DNA of 64,000 nt, taken from Ignelater luminosus. Lineage: Eukaryota > Arthropoda > Insecta > Coleoptera > Elateridae. The DNA lies in the NCBI GenBank assembly GCA_011009095.1, contig VTPC01000505.1, positions 256,085-320,084 on the forward strand, in the 5' to 3' direction. Shown here piece by piece: positions 10,446 through 22,908 of this stretch. Position 1 is the stretch's first letter, and each line of letters opens with the position of its first letter. The position numbers and the translations under genes were made by a program. The notes under the pieces are model-generated. The model saw only the letters and a list, made by a program, of their open reading frames with translations. It ran no database searches and was not told the DNA's origin.

Positions 10446-13400
10446 TTGAAGTGGTTAAAATATATTATTGCAATTGTTTTTAACAATTTGTCTTAATTTA
10501 TTATCGGAATATAGCACCTACTTGATTTTTAAAACGGCACGAGGAGTTAGGTTTGGCATCATTAAAGACGTACCAAGTTAAATCTGAAAATAGTATTTAT
10601 AAAGATCAGAAGGAATTTAGTAGAGATATTGATGCATTTGGTAAATTTCTTCCTACTTACTTGGATAGAAAAACTTCCATGTGTTCTTAAGCACCCAGCA
10701 GAGAACTATGAAGCACGTAACAGAGAAAGATTCAGAAGAAAAGAATTTTCTTATTCTTCATATTCTAATCCACAAACACAAAAGTTAAGAAAATTCGAAT
10801 ATAAATACCAACTAGCACAATCTTTATATTAGTTACAATCAGCACTCTAAAGCAGTAAGAATTTGTGATGGTAACAAAAAATTTATGTGATACCGACATT
10901 ACTCTTATTCATGAGCATCTCTTATACCAGTTTGGTTCAGATAATAATAACCTTGCTACAAATATTTTGTCGAGATTAACTGAAAAAGAAGAAAGAGATG
11001 TAAACAATTATTACAACAATATTAGCAAAAATGATATTGTTAATTTAATCAAGGAAATTGCTAATGAATAATGATACTTCACCTGCCCTAACAAAGTAAG
11101 GTTTGTTCAATAAAAAAAAAAGAAAACTTAGGTAGGCCATGATTTGCAATGTTATTTTGAAATGTTAGTTAACATCGTTTTTAATTCAGTCTTGTTTATT
11201 AAATCATTTTAGCGCAAGCATTGTTCCAGTTTGGCCTTGTATAATAAAATCTTTTGTCGGAGATATTTTTCGATTTATCTTGTACAAAGTTTATTTTAAC
11301 ACATGTGCGGTCTATTGCTTTGCAGCTGTGGGAATTTCCTAGAACTATGTGACTAGAAACGCCGACCCAGCCTGAGTTTGTTTTAAAATGGGCTGATTCG
11401 CATTAAATTTTACATCGTACATAGGAATGTCTTGTGTGTATAAATGATTCCCGTTTAAACCTGGCTTGTACTTTATTGTTTGGCACGTTTCAGGCCGCGA
11501 CAAGTTAGTATATTCTAATGTTACGAATAGGGGTGTTTGTTTCTTTGTCTTTATCTTACTCACATGAATACGGTCGCGCCTAGTTGAGGGTGGCGAGAAG
11601 TTGAGTCGTTCTGGCGCAAATTCAAACGTGCACGGAACAGAGGGTTGTCATCTAAGCCAAAGAAGGTTTACATGTTTGGAGTTGTTCGTTATTAAATTTT
11701 GCATTGCAAATTCTTGGCTGCTGTGTTAAACAGTTTGCGAAAAAACTCATCGGGAACGGTTCCGTCAGATTTATATACGGTTGTCTTTATCGAATTTACC
11801 AGAATTGTACGGATGCTTGATATTATAAACATTTCTTCAATTATCGTATCGTGGTTAAAACTTTGTTAACCTAGAAACTTTATCTAACTACGTTAGGATC
11901 GTGAGGATCTACGACATCCCTGTTCTATTATTATTATTAATCATTAATGATATTTGCAACTATCGAACTCTCTCGTTCATTAAACATCGTTAGCAGAACC
12001 ATCGTTTGTTTGGAAATTTAATTGATAGCATTGGACATTCAACGGTTATGTAAAGTTGTGTCTAAAAGTACGTACCAATGTAGTATTGCTTAAACAATGT
12101 TTTGGTGCGTGAATGAGGTACTTTTCTTGGTGTGCGTTGTTTTCTAACACAAGTAAGTGTCAGTGACCATCCCGCCAGCCGCTGGAGTTTGGTAGATCGA
12201 GATATAAATTTTATAATATTGAGTCTACATTTGGTAGAGACTTTCGTCTAGATTGGATAGTACTCAGTTGTTATTTATAACTTTATAACATACTGATAGA
12301 ATAATAAATTTATTTAATATTTACTTTGTTTTTGTTGTAAAGTCAAACACACCAACAGTTTTGTAGGTAGACCTTGTATATTGGGTGCCCAACTGAATTA
12401 GAATTCAAAATATATCTTTAATAAGTTAGTCTTTTATTAAGATCAAATAGAAAAATTCTGTAATTTTGTTTTTTTAAACTGTTAATCAAGAGGTTCAGAA
12501 TGTATTATTGACCTCGTTGAAAACTTAATGTTTCTTTTATACTTATATTTTTGATTTTGTTACATATTTCCAAATGATTTGTGAAATCTAGTGTTTTTAC
12601 ATTCATATTTTTGGTTTCTACACATATATTTTAATTTGTTTTGACCAATGAAGTGTTTTTTGTTTTTTTTTATTGATATAATTTCTTATAACTAAATAAA
12701 TAAAAGTAAAATAAATTTAGCATTTTATTTAGTAGTTTCTTTTTTTAGGAAAAGCATATATAAATGTGTGTTTAGATAACATTGTTCAGGTAATGTAAAC
12801 CAGGTGCTGGACCAGTGTTTGGCGAGCTCATTGAGCCGTCTTTTTTTGTTTTGAGTAAAATTTCAGATTATACAGTACGGCTTGGAGTGATCACTGATCC
12901 TGATTATTGACCTTTCTGATTAAATCGGTGACCCAATGTGATTGATATTAGCAAAGCGTTTTAATTTTATGCAGTCAAGTTCAGTACATATGAAATCATA
13001 AAACACATTATAGGAAAAACAATTCACCTAAGGTAGTGAAGCACTCCTGTCCTGCAAGTTTGATAGATGCAGCCAAAACTTTCTTTCACTGCTTCTTCAA
13101 CTCGGAGACTTCTTCAAAATTTACAACGCAATACCAGCGTATTTCTATTAACAAGTAGAATAACTTCCACAAAAATTAGCTTGACAACAAACCATCGATG
13201 CTAGATGATATTCTAGAATCTCTATAATAGATGTCACGACGATTAAAAACTACAAGTCTGCAATATTTTATTGTAATTGCCTGTAATTGATATACCAAGC
13301 GTATAGTATTCTGATTTAGTTTCGTTTTTCTAAAACCTGAAATAAATAGCGTCTTAAATCGGCCAACTTTTATTTTTCATGTAGAAATCGCAGCTGTAGC

Positions 13401-14393
13401 CAGGAATGCACTATTGTTGAATGCTTAATCAGTTTTGAAATCAGTGTCGTGCAAGTTGCAATCTTGAAACGACATCTGTCAGAATATAGCTGTATTATCA
13501 TCCAACAAGCCATTCAAGGTCATCGTTCGGCGCTTGCAAATATCAAAGAATTTTTGAAGAGTTATTCTACTTGTTGATAGCTATACGCTGGCGATACAAC
13601 TATGTGATGGGGGATTTTAAGGGGATTCCAAGGTTATATTTTATACTCGACGAACATGTAACGTGTGTGTTTAAAATAACCAACGCTTTTAGATTGTCAG
13701 TATCTGGTTGGTCCTTAATTCCGTGATCGTCTTTGCAAAAGTTGATCCCGTACAAAAGTTACGAACAAAGACACACTTTTTCTTCGAAAGAAAACGTTAA
13801 GATCTGTTTGGGCTGAAATAATTTTAATCCAATGAACTATCCAATCATTAAATCTTCACAACACTTAACTTTAATACATCATCAAGTCCATTCTCACTAT
13901 TTTCTTTTAGGAAAGAAATTCACCTAAAAACGCCGACACACACACACACACCAACGTCTCTTTTTTTCCTTCCTCCATCTTTTTTTCTTTACTCCCGCGT
14001 CATCCCTGTTCAACCTTACACGTAGGCAACATACGTCTAGCAGTTTTAGATGAATTATCAGATCTCATTACACTACCCATCGACAGGAGTTTTTACTCAT
14101 TCTAAATCGTACAGATAATAGAATACAAAATGATCTTATATGAAATAACCGAAATTATCATTACAGCTATCAGAAAATGTCGTACATTGAAACTGTGAGG
14201 TTAAGAGTGCTAAATGTAACATATGCACTAAGACGCATGTTTTGCTAAAAATTCCATGGCTTACCCAAGATTTTTTAATGAACACGCTTTAGTTATGCCA
14301 TTATGTATTAAATGCAATGATTCAATACCTGAAATAATTGCCAAAATTCCTATAACTATTAGTCCAGTCGAATTAGGGTGTTTCAAGAAAACA
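10446..14393. other. Intergenic, no identified gene
   Basis: Contains two short open frames that read like protein but that I cannot identify: 10865-11071 (+, 68 residues, with SRLTEKEERDVNNYY) and 11345-11563 (-, 72 residues, with EYTNLSRPETCQT). They may be transposon scraps. A short AC microsatellite lies at about 13936-13951. The stretch 11.5-12.3 kb is a little richer in GC and ends in AATAAA, but I could not assign it. Confidence 0.4.
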
Positions 14394-15233
14394 GCAGAAT
14401 AAGCAGTTTTTACACCATGTTGTAGTTACTTCTTCAGTATATTTATGATATGCGGGAAACGCGAAAAAGCGTGGAAGTTGTTTACATTTACATATCCTGC
14501 AGTGTGTTTCACTTCTCAAGTTCACACCTCTTTATCTGCCTTAGATTTCGATTTTTGTGATTCTGAATAACTTTTCTACTACTATACTTTTAAATTTTCT
14601 GCATTTATTTTTGATTGCAGTGGCTAGTAATTTTCAGTAAAATTACTTAAAATTTGTAAAATATTTTCTTTTAAGTGGTAGTATATTTGGCCATATAAAA
14701 ACAAAAACATTAATTAATAGCATACAAGATCAAAATAACCCCATTATGTTTACATCATTAGAATCGTGACAATAAAAGCTATCCAAAACAATTTTCAATT
14801 ATTTTTCCGTCTATTTAAAAAAAGAGGTTGATGATGGTTACTCAAAATGGAAACGTTGTACAACAATTTTGTTAGCGTATTCTAATAGAGCACAAAAAGT
14901 GGAAATGAAAATAGTTTTCCGATATCTCTTCAAATAAATGAAAGAAAAAATAAAAACGAAAATTGAGAAATCATTTTTTTTAAATATTTCAGAAACTATC
15001 CAAGATATCTGAATTTTGCAAACGCCAACAAACAGGTTCTATAAATAACCAACTTTCATTCCATTTGAATCTCTTACCGTTTCCAAGATCCCCATGCTGT
15101 GCATCCTTATCTTGGACATACTGTATATGTAAATGTAAACAACTTCCACGCTTTTTTGCGTTTCCAGCAGAGGAGAAATATATGGAGGAGGTTGAAACCT
15201 ACAACTGGGGTGTATGAAAACTGCTTATTCTGC
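14394..15233. mobile_element. Inverted-repeat (foldback) element with an inserted mariner-like fragment
   Basis: Arms at 14394-14495 and 15125-15233 are inverted copies, roughly 100 bp each: both carry GCAGAATAAGCAGTTTT at the outside and GTGGAAGTTGTTTACATTTA toward the centre. The right arm abuts a mariner-like fragment at a TA step (about 15124), which suggests insertion of one element into the other. Confidence 0.75.
14730..15125 (-). mobile_element. Mariner-like fragment, second copy of the 42.9-kb family
   Basis: This stretch is the inverse of about 42884-43300: both share CCAAGATAAGGATGCACAGC, the GGAAACGGTAAGAG block, and the stretch around ATGTTTACAT and GTTGATGATGGTTACTC. It ends at 15125 in the same terminal sequence (CTTGGACATACTGTA). 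The other end of the element is absent, so this copy is truncated. Confidence 0.75.
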
Positions 15234-15324
15234 GGTTTCTATAAAATCCACTTTTTTTTTCCTAATTCGATTGGACAAATTAATGTTTTGTGCCATCAAA
15301 CTTTACACCAACACGTATTGTCCT

Positions 15325-16520
15325 AATTTATAAAAAAGGGTAGAAGAAAAATATCAGTAACTGGAGAAAAAAAAGAACTATTGAAGGAAAGCTTAGAAAC
15401 TACGTCACTAACAAATAGAATCAAAAAGATTTTATGCACACTCCAAGTTATCTCATAAACACTACCGTAATCGAGAGAATTTCAGAAAACTGCAAAGACA
15501 ATAATGAAGATCTGTCGATTGTATTTTTAGATGTTAAAAAATCTTATGACTCAGTACAGTATGTCCCCGGATTGAGTTTACAGGAAGGAAAACTTTTTTA
15601 TTATTGGTCTTAGAACAAAATGTCACTCTTGACAAAATTTTCTTGTTTCAAAACCGCCAATAATGGTAATATAATTTCGATGTTACCAACAATAATGAAA
15701 AAAAATTTAAACATTATTTTAGAATAAAAAACGACTAAGTTCCAAATTTACTCAAAAATCAGAATGCCATGTTTGAACTGCACCCGCAAAAAAAGCTAAC
15801 ACGATTTTTTAACAAATCTGGAACTCAGTCGCTGTTTTGTTTAAATTAAATTAAAAAAGTGTGGTTTTTTGCAGTGCGTTTTTAAAATTTTCTTCATTAT
15901 TGTTGGTAACATCAAAATTATATTACCATGATTGGAGATTTTAAAACAAGCAGAAGATTGTATCAAGAATGACATTTTACTTTAAAACCAATAATAAAAA
16001 GTTTTTCCTCTTGTAAACTGAATATGAGGACATGTGTAGACACTTGGTTTATGTTATTCGTAAATCCGAGGATTCCAAAATTATTACAAAATTTAATTTA
16101 GAAACTTCAAACTGAAAATGAAGTACATTGCTTTGGGGGTTAAAAAGTTAAAAAAGATTTGCACCAGGAAAGTTATTATTTTAAGGGGCATCTCTCTCCT
16201 CTTCTTTCTAACCTATGCTTTAATCATATATTTGATGAGATATCTGAACCTGATGTTTTTGCAGCTTATGGTGTTCAACGATGAAACTGTTATGTTAGTT
16301 TTGAGCTTTGTTGATGATACGGTGATTATTGGAAAAAAATAAATTATTAGCAGTAAATCTTTTATACGTGGTATAAAACAAATTCTTTTGAGATGGGCTT
16401 ATAAATTAATTTTCTAAATCTAATGCAATCGTTATTGAAAAGGTTAGACTGGTTAATAAAAATTTATGTTCATTTTATGCCAACGAAATTAAAGCAATTG
16501 GGATATATGAGTGAATTAAG
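15325..16520 (+). mobile_element. LINE (non-LTR retrotransposon) reverse-transcriptase fragment, split by a MITE
   Basis: Before the MITE the frames read LIYKKG and then VFLDVKKSYDSV, the reverse-transcriptase block around the first catalytic Asp. After it they read a degraded GASLSPLLSNLCFNHIF-like block and SFVDDTVIIGK at about 16300-16340, the second catalytic Asp pair. Several frameshifts and stops are present (for example, the reading frame changes between about 16130 and 16260), so it is dead. The RT type looks R2/R4-like, but this is uncertain. Confidence 0.7.
15555..16038. mobile_element. MITE, 484 bp, inserted in a LINE at TA
   Basis: The left end TACAGTATGTCCCCGGATTG and the right end (inverse, TACACATGTCCTCATATTC) are inverted copies with TA borders. 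Similarity continues inward through most of each half (GTTACCAACAATAATGAA and its inverse), so the element is nearly a foldback. It has no coding capacity. The LINE reading block resumes directly after it. Confidence 0.8.
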
Positions 16521-16576
16521 GTTGTTGTGAAGAGGGGAATATAGGGGAAGGTGGTAGAGAAATTCTGCTATGCTTA

Positions 16577-17240
16577 TACAGGGGGATTCACATAAGACTT
16601 TAAAGATCTTAAAACTTATCTGAGCAATCCAACACACATATTTTAAAAGCTGAGTTAATTTTTGTTTAGATTTTTAAAATTTTGCATATCGAAGGTAGTT
16701 TGTTTCATGCTAGATTTTTTGACTTAAAAATGTTGGAGGTTTTGTAATAATAAAAAATTGAGGTATAACAAATTAAGTTGAAAAAAGGATAATAAGAAAT
16801 AATAAGAAAAACTATCCATAAAAATAACTAATGTAACATGTGTCAAAGTGCTCTCCACTACTTCTAATTCAGGCTCTTAATCGCTTTTTGAAATCTTTAC
16901 TCGTTGCAAAACATCTAGAGTAATCCTTATACACGAATTTCTAATTCTATTCTTCAAGTTTTCTACCTTTAGAATTTTCTCTTGGTAGACCTCATTATTT
17001 ATCGTGACCCACAGGACTTCTAGGAGGTCAATGTATGGCCGATCCTCTACCAATCCAATTATTGCCAAATATTGTATTTAAATAATTGGTCACTTGTCGG
17101 TGGTAATGTAACGGTGTCCCATCTAATTGCAACCACATTCTTCTTCTAACATGTAATGGAATATTTTCCAGTAAAAGCGGCAGATCTTCTTGCATGAAAT
17201 CTTAAAGACATGGTAATTGTTCAATATAGAAAAACGATGA
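16577..17240 (-). pseudogene. Mariner-superfamily transposase remnant
   Basis: On the - strand, from about 17230, frames read LQLDGTPLHYHRQV (second catalytic Asp region) and NNWIGRGSAIH. A stop and deletion then replace the expected WP.RSPDL block, after which INNEVYQEKIL and KNRIRNSCIRIT continue as the C-terminal part. This is the pattern of DD41D-type IS630-Tc1-mariner transposases. A possible left terminal repeat starts TACAGGGGGATTC at 16577; no matching right end was seen, so the 5' half is lost. Confidence 0.65.
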
Positions 17241-17450
17241 TTTGGGAGCAAGTTTTGTGTATCAGCAGGTAGAGAATTACTCACCGAACACAACTAGGTG
17301 GCCGGAGACAAAGAAAATTAATCTAATCTTGGTGAAACCGACCAAACACGATTTTTAAGCACATCTTAGATTGTCTTGCACGATATAAACAATGAAGTTG
17401 GCAACTAATTCAGCTGCTACGCACACTACCAACTCCCTACTGAGTATGAA

Positions 17451-17805
17451 GCGCGATGGCGTAGCGAGGATGTGGTTAGGTTAGAAGGAGTTAAACGTTA
17501 TTTTTCTTAACGAATTCCACCCCGATTTTGCGCGAGGGCGTAGCGAGGGTGTGGTTAGGTTAGAAGAAGTTAAACGTTAATTCTTTTAATGAATTTCACC
17601 CCAAGTGGGATGTTGCTAGGTTAGAAGGAGATAAACGTTAATGTTTTTAATGAATTCCATCCCAATCTTGCGCGGGCGGGTAGCGAGGATGTGGTTAGGT
17701 CAGAAGAAGTTAAACGTTAATTTCTCTAATGAATTCCACCCCAATGGAGGGTGTTGCTAGGTTAGTAGTAGTTAAAAGTTTATTTTTTGATGAATTCACT
17801 CATGC
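17451..17805. repeat. Minisatellite, about five units of 70-80 bp
   Basis: Units share GTAGCGAGGATGTGGTTAGG, AGAAGTTAAACGTTAAT and AATGAATTCCACCCC. Units start near 17455, 17535, 17605, 17675 and 17745. Two units are shorter because they lack the GCGCGAGGGCG part. The repeat is richer in GC than its surroundings. No function is evident. Confidence 0.85.
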
Positions 17806-19640
17806 TTGCGCTGGATCAATATTCTCCAGGTGATTTAGGGAAATTGGGTTGTGGTACTGTCGGAGAGTACCACGAACGTAGCCGCGATATTATAGTGTTA
17901 TGGCTGTCGTTTTGCTAGTGAACTGTCAAGATCGTCTATTTTCGAAGTTTTTTTTAAAAAAAAACGTGTTTGGCATCGGAGAAGCCTTCCGCAAGTGTCT
18001 TTTGATGCTCTGAATGGATATACATGCATTGGTAAGGTTAGATTCTTTATGTACAAGAGTAATCCTAGGGGTAGCTGTATCGAACTGTTACCGGAAATCA
18101 CTCTTTGACTCGAATGCGGATTTCTCTCTACTTCTTCTAGTGCTCCAGTTTAATTTTCGACGGTAGCAGTAGTCCTACGTTTATTTCATTTGAGTGGAGG
18201 CAGATTCACACGCAGGAAATTTTCCAATCTTTTAAAAAGCCTAGCTTTCAGTGCTGCTCTTTGGGGACAACGTTGGCGGTAAACACGTAAACATTTTGAT
18301 AAAAACCCGTTAATTTATTATGGACAATCTGTCAACGTAATAAACTGACAAGTGCAAGCTGACCAAACTGACGCAGCTACTATGATTCAAATTTGAAATT
18401 TTTATTTTTAAAATTTCTAGTTGTATTTGGAATTTGTACGTTTGTAAGTTTTAACGTGTGTGAAGCACTCGCGCTATTCACGACATTTTGTTCTACTAAC
18501 TTGCTACATCTGAAATATATTCAATTATGTTAAGATTGGCTGTACAATTCCTGTGCAAGAAATATAAATCACGTTGACCGAAGTATCTTTTTTTCACAAA
18601 ACAAGAATTAACACAAAATAATGTGATGATCTTAAATCAAGTACATTTTAAAGGTATTCTCTCAATTACCAGTCATGGCAATGCTGTCATTTCTAACCTA
18701 GATGTATTAAATTAACGTAAAACTAACTATCAAGATAGTATACAGGGGAAAATGTCAAATCTCCATGGCGAAGTATTACGTAAAAAGATCGTGAACAACA
18801 TACTATACATAAAATACCATTTCTATTGAAAATACTAATAACCGAAAACTTAATTTGAAAAATGGTATAAATATACAACTATCAGTCCTTAGCGCAAAAA
18901 CAAAGACTAACCTTTCCAAGAATGCATGCAGAACTTGATTCTGAATAGGAAAAAAGTATAATTTTTATTTTAAACATTTATTACGAATAAGAATATTGGC
19001 AACATTGCTTGTAAGCAGCTAGAATACCTATATACCGTGTGTTTATTTTTAATTGAGACATACACGTTTACCAGACAAAACCAAGTTGCTGGAAATGGTG
19101 GCTTCTCTAATTATCTTACAGCAAAAGTGTGTAAGTAGGTTTCTTGTAGTGGACTACTGGATGAAACCAGGCTGTTTGAGCAAACGATTGTCCATTTTCT
19201 AACTATCCTAATGGTGTATGGGCTCAGTACAATAAGCCTAAGAAATACTAAGCTAATTAGAAAGTTGTAGATAATTTTCCAATTAGCCGGGCACATTGCA
19301 AAATGACGACGCTTTTTGCAATAAACCGGGTTTGTCAATTCGCCTACGACATATATACAGGAAAAACAGTTTTAAGGATATATTCGTTTAAAAGTGTGTA
19401 TAGTGCAACTGCTGTCTCCGGGTGCAGAACCTAAACATCTCATTGCAGGAACTGCAATAAGTTTGAATCCTTTGGACATGAGTTGTGTTTTTGCAGCTTC
19501 AGGAAAGCTCTAAGAGTTAAATGGTATAATCAGCTACAAGAAACCATTAGCTTCGAGTGGTAAAGGCTGTGACGTAGGGGAACGTTAAATTTCTAAGAAA
19601 CCAATCATGTTGCATAGGTAAAATTTTATTTTAAATGTGC
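17806..19640. other. Intergenic, nothing recognised
   Basis: No protein match or terminal repeat seen. Short open frames at 17898-18101 and 19111-19338 (both -) are not recognisable. Confidence 0.4.
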
Positions 19641-19895
19641 GCCCTTTAGATTAAAAACAAATCCAGCAAAAAACAAAAAAGTAAAGGCGCTAAAAAGACT
19701 TTGAAGACAAAGAAAAATATTCAAAGTCTTTCCGAAGAAGATCGAGGAAAAGAGACCGAATGTATCATACGTGGAGAAGACTGAATTCAGTGCTATGAAT
19801 GCAAAGACTGGTTCCATTAAGATTGTGTTTGTATAGATTTTTCAGGTATTCATTATTATTGTGATGTTTGTAAGGCCCAAAAACGATTGGGCCAC
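19640..19895 (+). pseudogene. Pogo-like transposase tail with a PHD-like zinc finger
   Basis: One frame reads a Lys-rich linker (KGAKKTLKTKKNIQS) and then TECIIRGED, a stop, IQCYECKDWFH, a stop, DCV and YYCDVCK. The order C..., CxxC, H..C, CxxC is that of a degraded C4HC3 finger. In insect genomes such fingers occur at the C-terminus of pogo/Tigger-type DDE transposases, which is what I infer. In-frame stops mark it as dead. The catalytic part was not found upstream. Confidence 0.5.
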
Positions 19896-19959
19896 CATTG
19901 ATTACTATGTCCAGGGCTACCCGCTGTCTTTTGTGTTGCCAAAAAACTAAGGCCAAAGT

Positions 19960-22293
19960 ATTTTAAATATATTTCGTTAAAAAATTTTGTTATGATTACT
20001 CATTTTTAATTAACATGTTTGAAAAAGTTCCTGGTATGATTTTGAGATTAAAATAAAGACAAAAAATTTGTTTATTGTATTTTTATTTGCAATTCATTTA
20101 AGTGTCCGGGGCTATCCGACCTTCCCCTACACATTCAGAAATGCAAGATCTTTCTGAATGGGACAGTATTAGAAGAATTAACATTTTGGCTAAAGAACCC
20201 TTGAGGGGAGAGATATTCACTATTAACCCCACAGTTAGATTAGGAAGAAACAAGAATCAGCTTTAAGAGATTCATTTATGAATCTATGATAGATTATATT
20301 ATAAAAACAAATTTAATTATTGTATTAAATTTAGAAAGTAGACTTTACAGCAACCCAAGGCATGTTAAATATCTTGGGAAAACTAAATAGGACTTTTAGG
20401 TTTATATTTGGCTTGAATTTGAATTTCGATGTCATTATATTACTTAAAATCTCACAGGCAGGCGTGCTAATAGAAATCAGGCAAAATGGTTTTCTACAAC
20501 GAACTTATATCAGACCCGTAAGGCATCACAATTGCAACTATATTAAGAATAATTTAAAATAGAGGCAAGTACTTCTGGCGAATATTAGGTGCATAAAAAA
20601 ATAAAAACGATTTCTTTCTAAAAGACCCAGAATCTTCAATAAAATCATTTTTTGTTTTAAAGCATTATTAAACCGTCCCGTCCCGTACAGAGTTCTGCAA
20701 ATAAAAAAAATGATCAGATTGAAGGATATACACTCTTCTTCGAATCTTACTTCTGTAAATAATGCATATGTCTTTAACCCCGATAAAAAAGCTTGCAATT
20801 AAAATTTTAAATAATCTCTAGAAATATTTCTACTGATGCTTTCAAAACTGGCATAAATTTGAAAAAGGTTATGTTCAACTGAGTGACGACTGCCGTGAAG
20901 GAATGAATAATAAGTAGGGTGTAATTGTAATGAAAATTTCATCAAAAACGCTCTTGGATATTCCCTTGTGAAATCCACGTGCGTGTTCTTTGTTAGCAAA
21001 AACTTTTGTTTTGAAGAATATAAAGTAAACCTTCAATTTACAGTCGCTACTAATTTACAGCAAAGTTTTTTCCTTTGTTATTGTTTCCACGATCATAAAA
21101 CCAAGTCCATTATTAACTAAAACAAAGTAAAAACGAGGAATAGTAATAAAAATATAATTTTTATTATGGTCTCTCTGTAGATTTTAAAATTTAATATTAG
21201 AACGTGTAAAAATAAAACTTCAAAAGGAGCACTTATAAATTTCACGCTATATCTGAAAACTTTTCACTCGGAATTAATAATTGATTAATTATTTGGCAGT
21301 AAAAAAAGTCAGTAATAATTAGAAAGTTAATTGGTTAGGTGTTGGGACTGCTTCATTATTAAAACTTCGTCCATATTTTCAACGAAGTGGAAATATTTTA
21401 CAAACCACTGATGCGGTAAGGGTAGACTTCAGTTAAATGAAAAATAAAATCGTCAATTAAAATGAAATAATAATTAATTACTGACTTACTTCCTAAATTC
21501 TAATCAACATGAAATTCTAGAGGAAACTAACAAATCTAAATCAGAAGCAACCCTCTTGAATTTGCTACTGCTGAAGAATTCTACTCCATTACCGCGAAGG
21601 TAACGAAGTGAGCGTATCACATTCTTCGTGAGATTTATAGCTTTAGAGTTTTACTAAAATAATGTTAAACTGCGGAAAAAATAAATGTGTAATATCACAT
21701 AGAGATTGGGTACTATTTTTCACACCTACGTTATTCAAACAGTAAAAATGTTTTAACGTTTGTGCCGTTATGTTCGTTTTATTTCCTACTGTAAAATTCT
21801 CGTATGAATGTTTTATTGTTTACTTGAAAAATATTTTTTGTGCAGGTACTTTGAAATTATCTACGCTTCTGTATATTTTGTTATTTGTTTCGGTAAAAAT
21901 AATTACTAGCCTAATAACAGAAGTCATTGATAAAAGTAAAAAATTAACGCTGATACTAAAAAAATACCCTAATTAAATTTCAGCAAATGGTAGCTAGTAG
22001 ATCATTCTTTATATTTCTTAAATATCTCCTGGTACAATCAGTTTATAGTTACTATAGGAAAACGCATCTTTCTATCTCTTTAATTGACAAACATACAATC
22101 AATAAAGCACGAAAGAAAATTATTTTACTCACAATGCTCTTTAGAAAAGAAGAGTATGAAATAATAGCACTGATAGCTTTGATCTGTAGAGGATACCCCA
22201 ACTTAAATGAAAACTAATATTAATTAGTGTAGCAATATTAGATTATAATTATTATTATTGTTAATGATTGTAAAATTACTGTATCAATCTTTT
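19960..22293. other. Intergenic, nothing recognised
   Basis: AT-rich. Open frames of 60-90 codons at 20362-20562, 20538-20798, 20799-20999, 21770-21976 and 21987-22217 do not resemble known families and fit chance expectation at this base composition. Confidence 0.4.
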
Positions 22294-22297
22294 GATT

Positions 22298-22477
22298 TTT
22301 AGGCTGGCCTTTCTTGTCTTAAAATAACAACAACGGTATTTTTTACATAAATCTTTATTTGTTCTCCCTTCGTTTTTTACACAACCACACTTATCGTCCA
22401 TCTTCCCATCATTCCTCATCCCTTCCCCTCTCTACCTTTCGCGCCGAATTTAAATTTAAAAAACATAAACTCTTACA
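22298..22477 (-). repeat. 3' LTR of the Gypsy-type element
   Basis: 180 bp, matching 27302-27481 at about 97 percent. Preceded by GATT at 22294-22297, the target duplication. Confidence 0.93.
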
Positions 22478-22908
22478 TTCGGCCAACCTGACTAAATGAT
22501 TGGCCCAATCATTATTAAATTATTACAAATAGTGAGAAACATAACATAAATAATATAAGTAACGTAAGGTATACATAAACCTAACATAAATTAACAAGAT
22601 TTTTAAACAAAACATAATTTGGCATCTGTAAGATGGAACATGACATTAAATAAAACATTAGTGCAATAAACATAAGGAAATTTGACATAATCACTAGAAG
22701 AGACTTAAGTTATAAGTACAACATAAATGGCTTGCATAATACCAATAAGCATAAGCATAACAATCTTGTAACATAAATATTTATATGTATGTAAACAGTG
22801 AACATAACTTGACATAAGAGAAAACGAGCTAACACCAACATAAACTTAAATAAAATGTCATAAGTATATTTTTATTTTCTCATAAGTAATAATCGTAATC
22901 TTATCTAA

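Noticed and set aside
11560-12360. Possible solo LTR ending near the AATAAA at 12.3 kb
   Set aside because: No matching second copy in the window and no clear TG..CA ends or target duplication.
17451-17805. CRISPR-like array
   Set aside because: Units are adjacent without unique spacers and vary in length; this is animal DNA and a minisatellite.
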